Positions 60,666 through 64,000 of a stretch of DNA of 64,000 nucleotides are shown here, in pieces. The DNA is from Membranipora membranacea. Taxonomy: Eukaryota > Bryozoa > Gymnolaemata > Cheilostomatida > Membraniporidae. Under the pieces are notes generated by a model. That model searched no databases. It saw only the letters and a list, made by a program, of their open reading frames with translations, and was not told the origin of the DNA. Each line of letters begins with the position of its first letter. Within the stretch, counting starts at the first letter, position 1. A program made the translations under genes and the position numbers. The DNA lies in contig OU612068.1 of the NCBI GenBank assembly GCA_914767715.1, positions 24,242,001-24,306,000 on the forward strand, given 5' to 3'.

Positions 60666-63600
60666 CTGATTTATCCTGCTGATATTTTGCTCTTTGATGG
60701 GGTGTAAGTGACGCTCGGGCGAGGGCTCCTTGGAATTTGATATGATCTTCTCTGGTCAGACCTGCAATATGAGAGAATCATTTAAGAAATCTGCTAGTAG
60801 AAGTATTACTAAGGGATATATGTTGATCAAGTTAACTCTCTTTCATGACAGGCGCTTCATATTGTAATATCTCAACAAATTGCTGTTTGAATCGCAACCG
60901 CCGAAAAAAGTTCTGAAGAGAGAAGATATAAAATATTGCATTTCAGGGCGTCACCATGTTACGTGAGAGTTAGAGTTGCTCACTATTGGCGTACTGGTAT
61001 TAAATTTGAAACGTGATCAATTAAATTAAAAAGTGTTAAGCTTACCCTTCATGATCCAGCCTGGCGGTATAGAAGTCATTACATCTATTGGCTTGGATTT
61101 CTCCTTTTTGATTCTTTTAGTTGACATATCTACAAACAAACGGACTCATAGAATAACGCTCACGTAGTAAACTTAGAGTTACATGTAAAGCATAGACACT
61201 ACATAACAGCAAGTTATTAAGAAATGGCGACAGATGGTCGTTACCTGAATACACAACAAATAATAGCGAGGAGCGAGGAGCGGTGAGGTAACAGTAGGTC
61301 ACTGTAAAGTTGGTTTACGATTGAATATTTCTGGCTACGCAGAGATATGATGACGACCTAGTTCAAAATGGTCGAGTGCCACATGTAGTCCTACTTCCGA
61401 TGAGTTGGGTATTACGTAGGTAATTTCTAGTCTGTACAGAAAAGTTCATGTGGTGTCAGTATATGTATAATGAAGGGTATATAGGACAGCGGCCTTGTGC
61501 CATGACCAATAATTTCCACTGAGCTTGTCTGCATTCGAGAGGTGCAACAACCTTTACATAATGGCTTACGGACAGGCAAGCTTGAGATGGCTTGGTTTTA
61601 CAAGAGGCCATTGACCATGTGATCACCGCCAGTTACAGATTAAATCTGTTTATGAGATTCTAACTAACAAAAGTCTGCCCAAAAATTTCAGATTTTTATC
61701 AGAAAAATCGAAGGGTCATTATTAAATATTAACACAAGATGTCTGGAGTGCTTAGACAATCACGCAGTCCACAATGATCAGGCTGGAAGGGCAGGAGAGT
61801 TTCAATGAATTAATCAAAGTTCAGTAGCCTGCTTCTGACTCATATGGCGCATTGTGTATACTCGCTCGGTCACAGCAACAAATTACGCCAGGAATCTTAG
61901 ATTTATTCTCGAGACAAGAAGAATCAGCACGGCGCTTCAGCAAGATGAGACATCCCAGTTTTTGTCACCGCCACATAGGACTGTGCGGAGGATGGATGAG
62001 GTTGCACAACCTAACTACTCAGTCAGTGAACTATTAAGCGTTGCCTAAACCTTTGCTATCAGTGCGCCGCTCTTTGTACTCGACCAGGTTATTGACTAGC
62101 AGTTTGTGTGGGTATGTCGGGTGTAAAGAGATGAAATCATCGCTTACCTAAAGGTTGGTCCTCACTTGAGTTTGAATTTCGAGATATATTTGCTCCTCCA
62201 ACAACAGGGTCTAAATCTAAAATAGAATGCAGTGAATAGGCATCAGAGTGAAATGATCTGAGTACGCCAGGATGTCTGCTTCTTTGGCTGGCTGTTAATG
62301 AATATCACATACATAACATACTGTGAATTCATAATTACTGTCTGCACAAAAAATGTGTGATATATATATATATGTGTGTGTCATCGACCAGGAATTTCAG
62401 GTTGTTTGACGTCTTGTAACATAATTTCAGGTGCAAAGTGACACAAATTTCTGCAGCTCCTCACTTCACACACAGGTGAGACACCTAGTAAAGGTGTTAA
62501 TGAAACGGTAAAATTTTACTTGTAGTGACTTTGAGTGAGAAATTAATATTAGAGGTCAACAAGTTACTTTTTAACTGCTCTGTTATCTGTAAACTTTCTA
62601 GAAAGCCTCTTTAAACAAATAAATAACTATTAATAGCAGCACTTTGCTCCAGATGCGGAATGTGTCAACAGCAATATCTTAGCTTACAGCTGCCAGGCAC
62701 GCCGGCAGCGTTACAACGTTACAAATGTGAACCGAGCTGGGACACGGTCAAATTTAACACCCTAAAGTAATGGAAATAGGTTGGGGAAACAAGACTCTTG
62801 GTTCAGTGGTATGTTATGTTGAACACAGATCAGAGAGAATCACTGAATATATATATTTGAGTCACAAAAAAAGCATATAGGATTTCCCAGCTTCTTGCAG
62901 CTGACTTTTTTACAGGTAGATGATTATGCCCATTTTTGCTGTTTCACTGATTTATTATTTAACACTATGTTGGTATTTCATAAGATATCGTAGTACGCAC
63001 AAAGCGACCGAACCTGAGGGCGAGTAGTTAGATGTTCATAATATTTCACACCAAAACTAATATCCAGTTTCTTTCTAGCCTACGGCCTAATCCGCCACCG
63101 GAAGGAAGTCCCATAATCTCATAATAATACTATATATTATTTATTATATAATATATAATACGAGATAACCTACCAGATACAGTAGGCTCTTCAGCGTATT
63201 GTCTCTTGAGCTGTAGTTTGATGGGTACACCTTTGGTTCGTTTAGTGCTTATATTAGAGTTAGTTGAGTCATCGGAATCACTCGATTCCGGGTCGGATTC
63301 TGCACACAATTTATCGTCTATTTGTATCGTTGACTTCCTGAAATGTGGACTGTTGTAGTGCTTGAGTAAAGTCTAAAACAGAAATTACTTGATTGATAAT
63401 TTTGGTGACAGAATTTTTGATATTCTGGTAATGTAGTTCTATTGCCTATTTTGGCCAATGATTGGCCAGCATAAATTTTGTTTAGTCTGAGACAAGGAAA
63501 ACAGTGTTACTTGATTTTTTGTATGTTGGAGGAAATTTATTTCTAACTCAGTTGTAAATACTCAACAACACCAGATACCAGCACAACACAAGAAAGAATC

Positions 63601-64000
63601 CATCACTAAAAAAACAAAACATGATAATATTATAAAATAACCCTCTACAAAGGATATGCATGGTACCTACAAAGCACACGCACAATCAAATCTAATTAAA
63701 TTTATCTTACCTGTTCAATGATATGGTCCATAGAAAGTTTAAAAGTGAATCCATCTTTCAATTTTCTAGCTTTAATAACGTGACCTGAGGCTGATTTTGA
63801 TGTCTCCATCTTTATTGTCTCTCTCTAATTAAACAGAAAGAACAAAAATTTAAAATTAAAACAATAATATTGACCCACATAAATATTAATGGTCATTTGA
63901 ATCAGGTCAATTTTTAGCTAATTTTCATTCTCTTGAATTGTTTTCAATTAAGTTAGAGGAGCTGCTTACTTTGGGATATTGATCATAATCGACACTAAAT
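60666..64000 (-). CDS. Unrecognised Ser/Asp/Lys-rich protein, partial, running off the right edge
   Basis: Exons, 5' to 3' on the minus strand: 64000-63970 (partial), 63824-63711, 63372-63174, 62216-62148, 61129-61046, 60761-60666; all junctions stay in frame for about 197 residues, and a donor at 60665 shows another exon follows. The visible protein begins VDYDQYPK, then a conserved-looking block SASGHVIKARKLKDGFTFKL with HIIEQTLLKHY; an acidic Ser/Asp stretch (ESDPESSDSDDSTNSN); KRTKGVPIKLQLKRQY; a short linker; STKRIKKEKSKPIDV; then IPPGWIMKG and LTREDHIKFQGALARASLTP. Lys-rich patches and acidic serine clusters suggest a nuclear protein with CK2-type sites. I see no signal peptide, membrane segment or zinc finger, and cannot name the family. 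Confidence 0.72.
62350..62380. repeat. TA/TG dinucleotide microsatellite
   Basis: A short (TA)n run passes directly into (TG)n, in the intron of the right-edge gene between the exons at 63174 and 62216. Simple repeat only. Confidence 0.85.
63118..63162. repeat. AT-rich partly palindromic tract
   Basis: A run of TATA/ATTAT words with local dyad symmetry directly upstream, on the plus strand, of the exon boundary at 63174 of the right-edge gene. Probably simple-sequence expansion in an intron. Confidence 0.6.

Overview
The window is nuclear DNA of an animal, most likely an invertebrate. Genes are broken into many small exons by GT-AG introns of a few hundred bases. Noncoding DNA looks AT-rich with scattered microsatellites, foldback repeats and a decayed LINE. 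The proteins have clear animal relatives: ARHGAP39, OTUD4/ALG13, TRMT5, TMEM231, Pelota and a class A GPCR. An early-branching or other non-vertebrate animal fits, but I cannot name the phylum. All exon models were built by eye from splice sites and reading-frame continuity.

Layout, left to right. 1360-12058 (+): 3' thirteen exons of ARHGAP39 (MyTH4 + RhoGAP); its WW-coding 5' end lies left of the window. 14409-21811 (+): OTU-Tudor protein of the OTUD4/ALG13/Drosophila otu type, with the catalytic Cys and His both replaced. 25006-22400 (-): TRMT5, tRNA m1G37 methyltransferase. 25869-28277 (+): TMEM231, ciliary transition-zone protein, head to head with TRMT5. 34417-29065 (-): Pelota ribosome-rescue factor, complete except for its first few codons. 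35275-36200 (-): decayed LINE reverse transcriptase. 41069-39936 (-): intronless rhodopsin-class GPCR with several unusual signature residues. 41070-49981: about 9 kb with no convincing gene. 49982-57877 (+): 18-exon gene with a DUF4587-type QNAQ motif and a conserved-looking helical C-terminal half that I do not recognise. 64000-60666 (-): 3' part of an unrecognised, probably nuclear, Ser/Asp/Lys-rich protein running off the right edge.

The genes do not form a pathway. TRMT5 and Pelota both serve translation (tRNA modification, stalled-ribosome rescue). TMEM231 acts at the cilium base. ARHGAP39 controls Rho-family GTPases. The clearest biological novelties are the OTU pseudoenzyme, the DUF4587 protein with an uncharacterised C-terminal domain, the divergent GPCR, the unidentified right-edge gene, and a set of near-perfect hairpins in introns and intergenic DNA. 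I found no wholly new multi-gene system.
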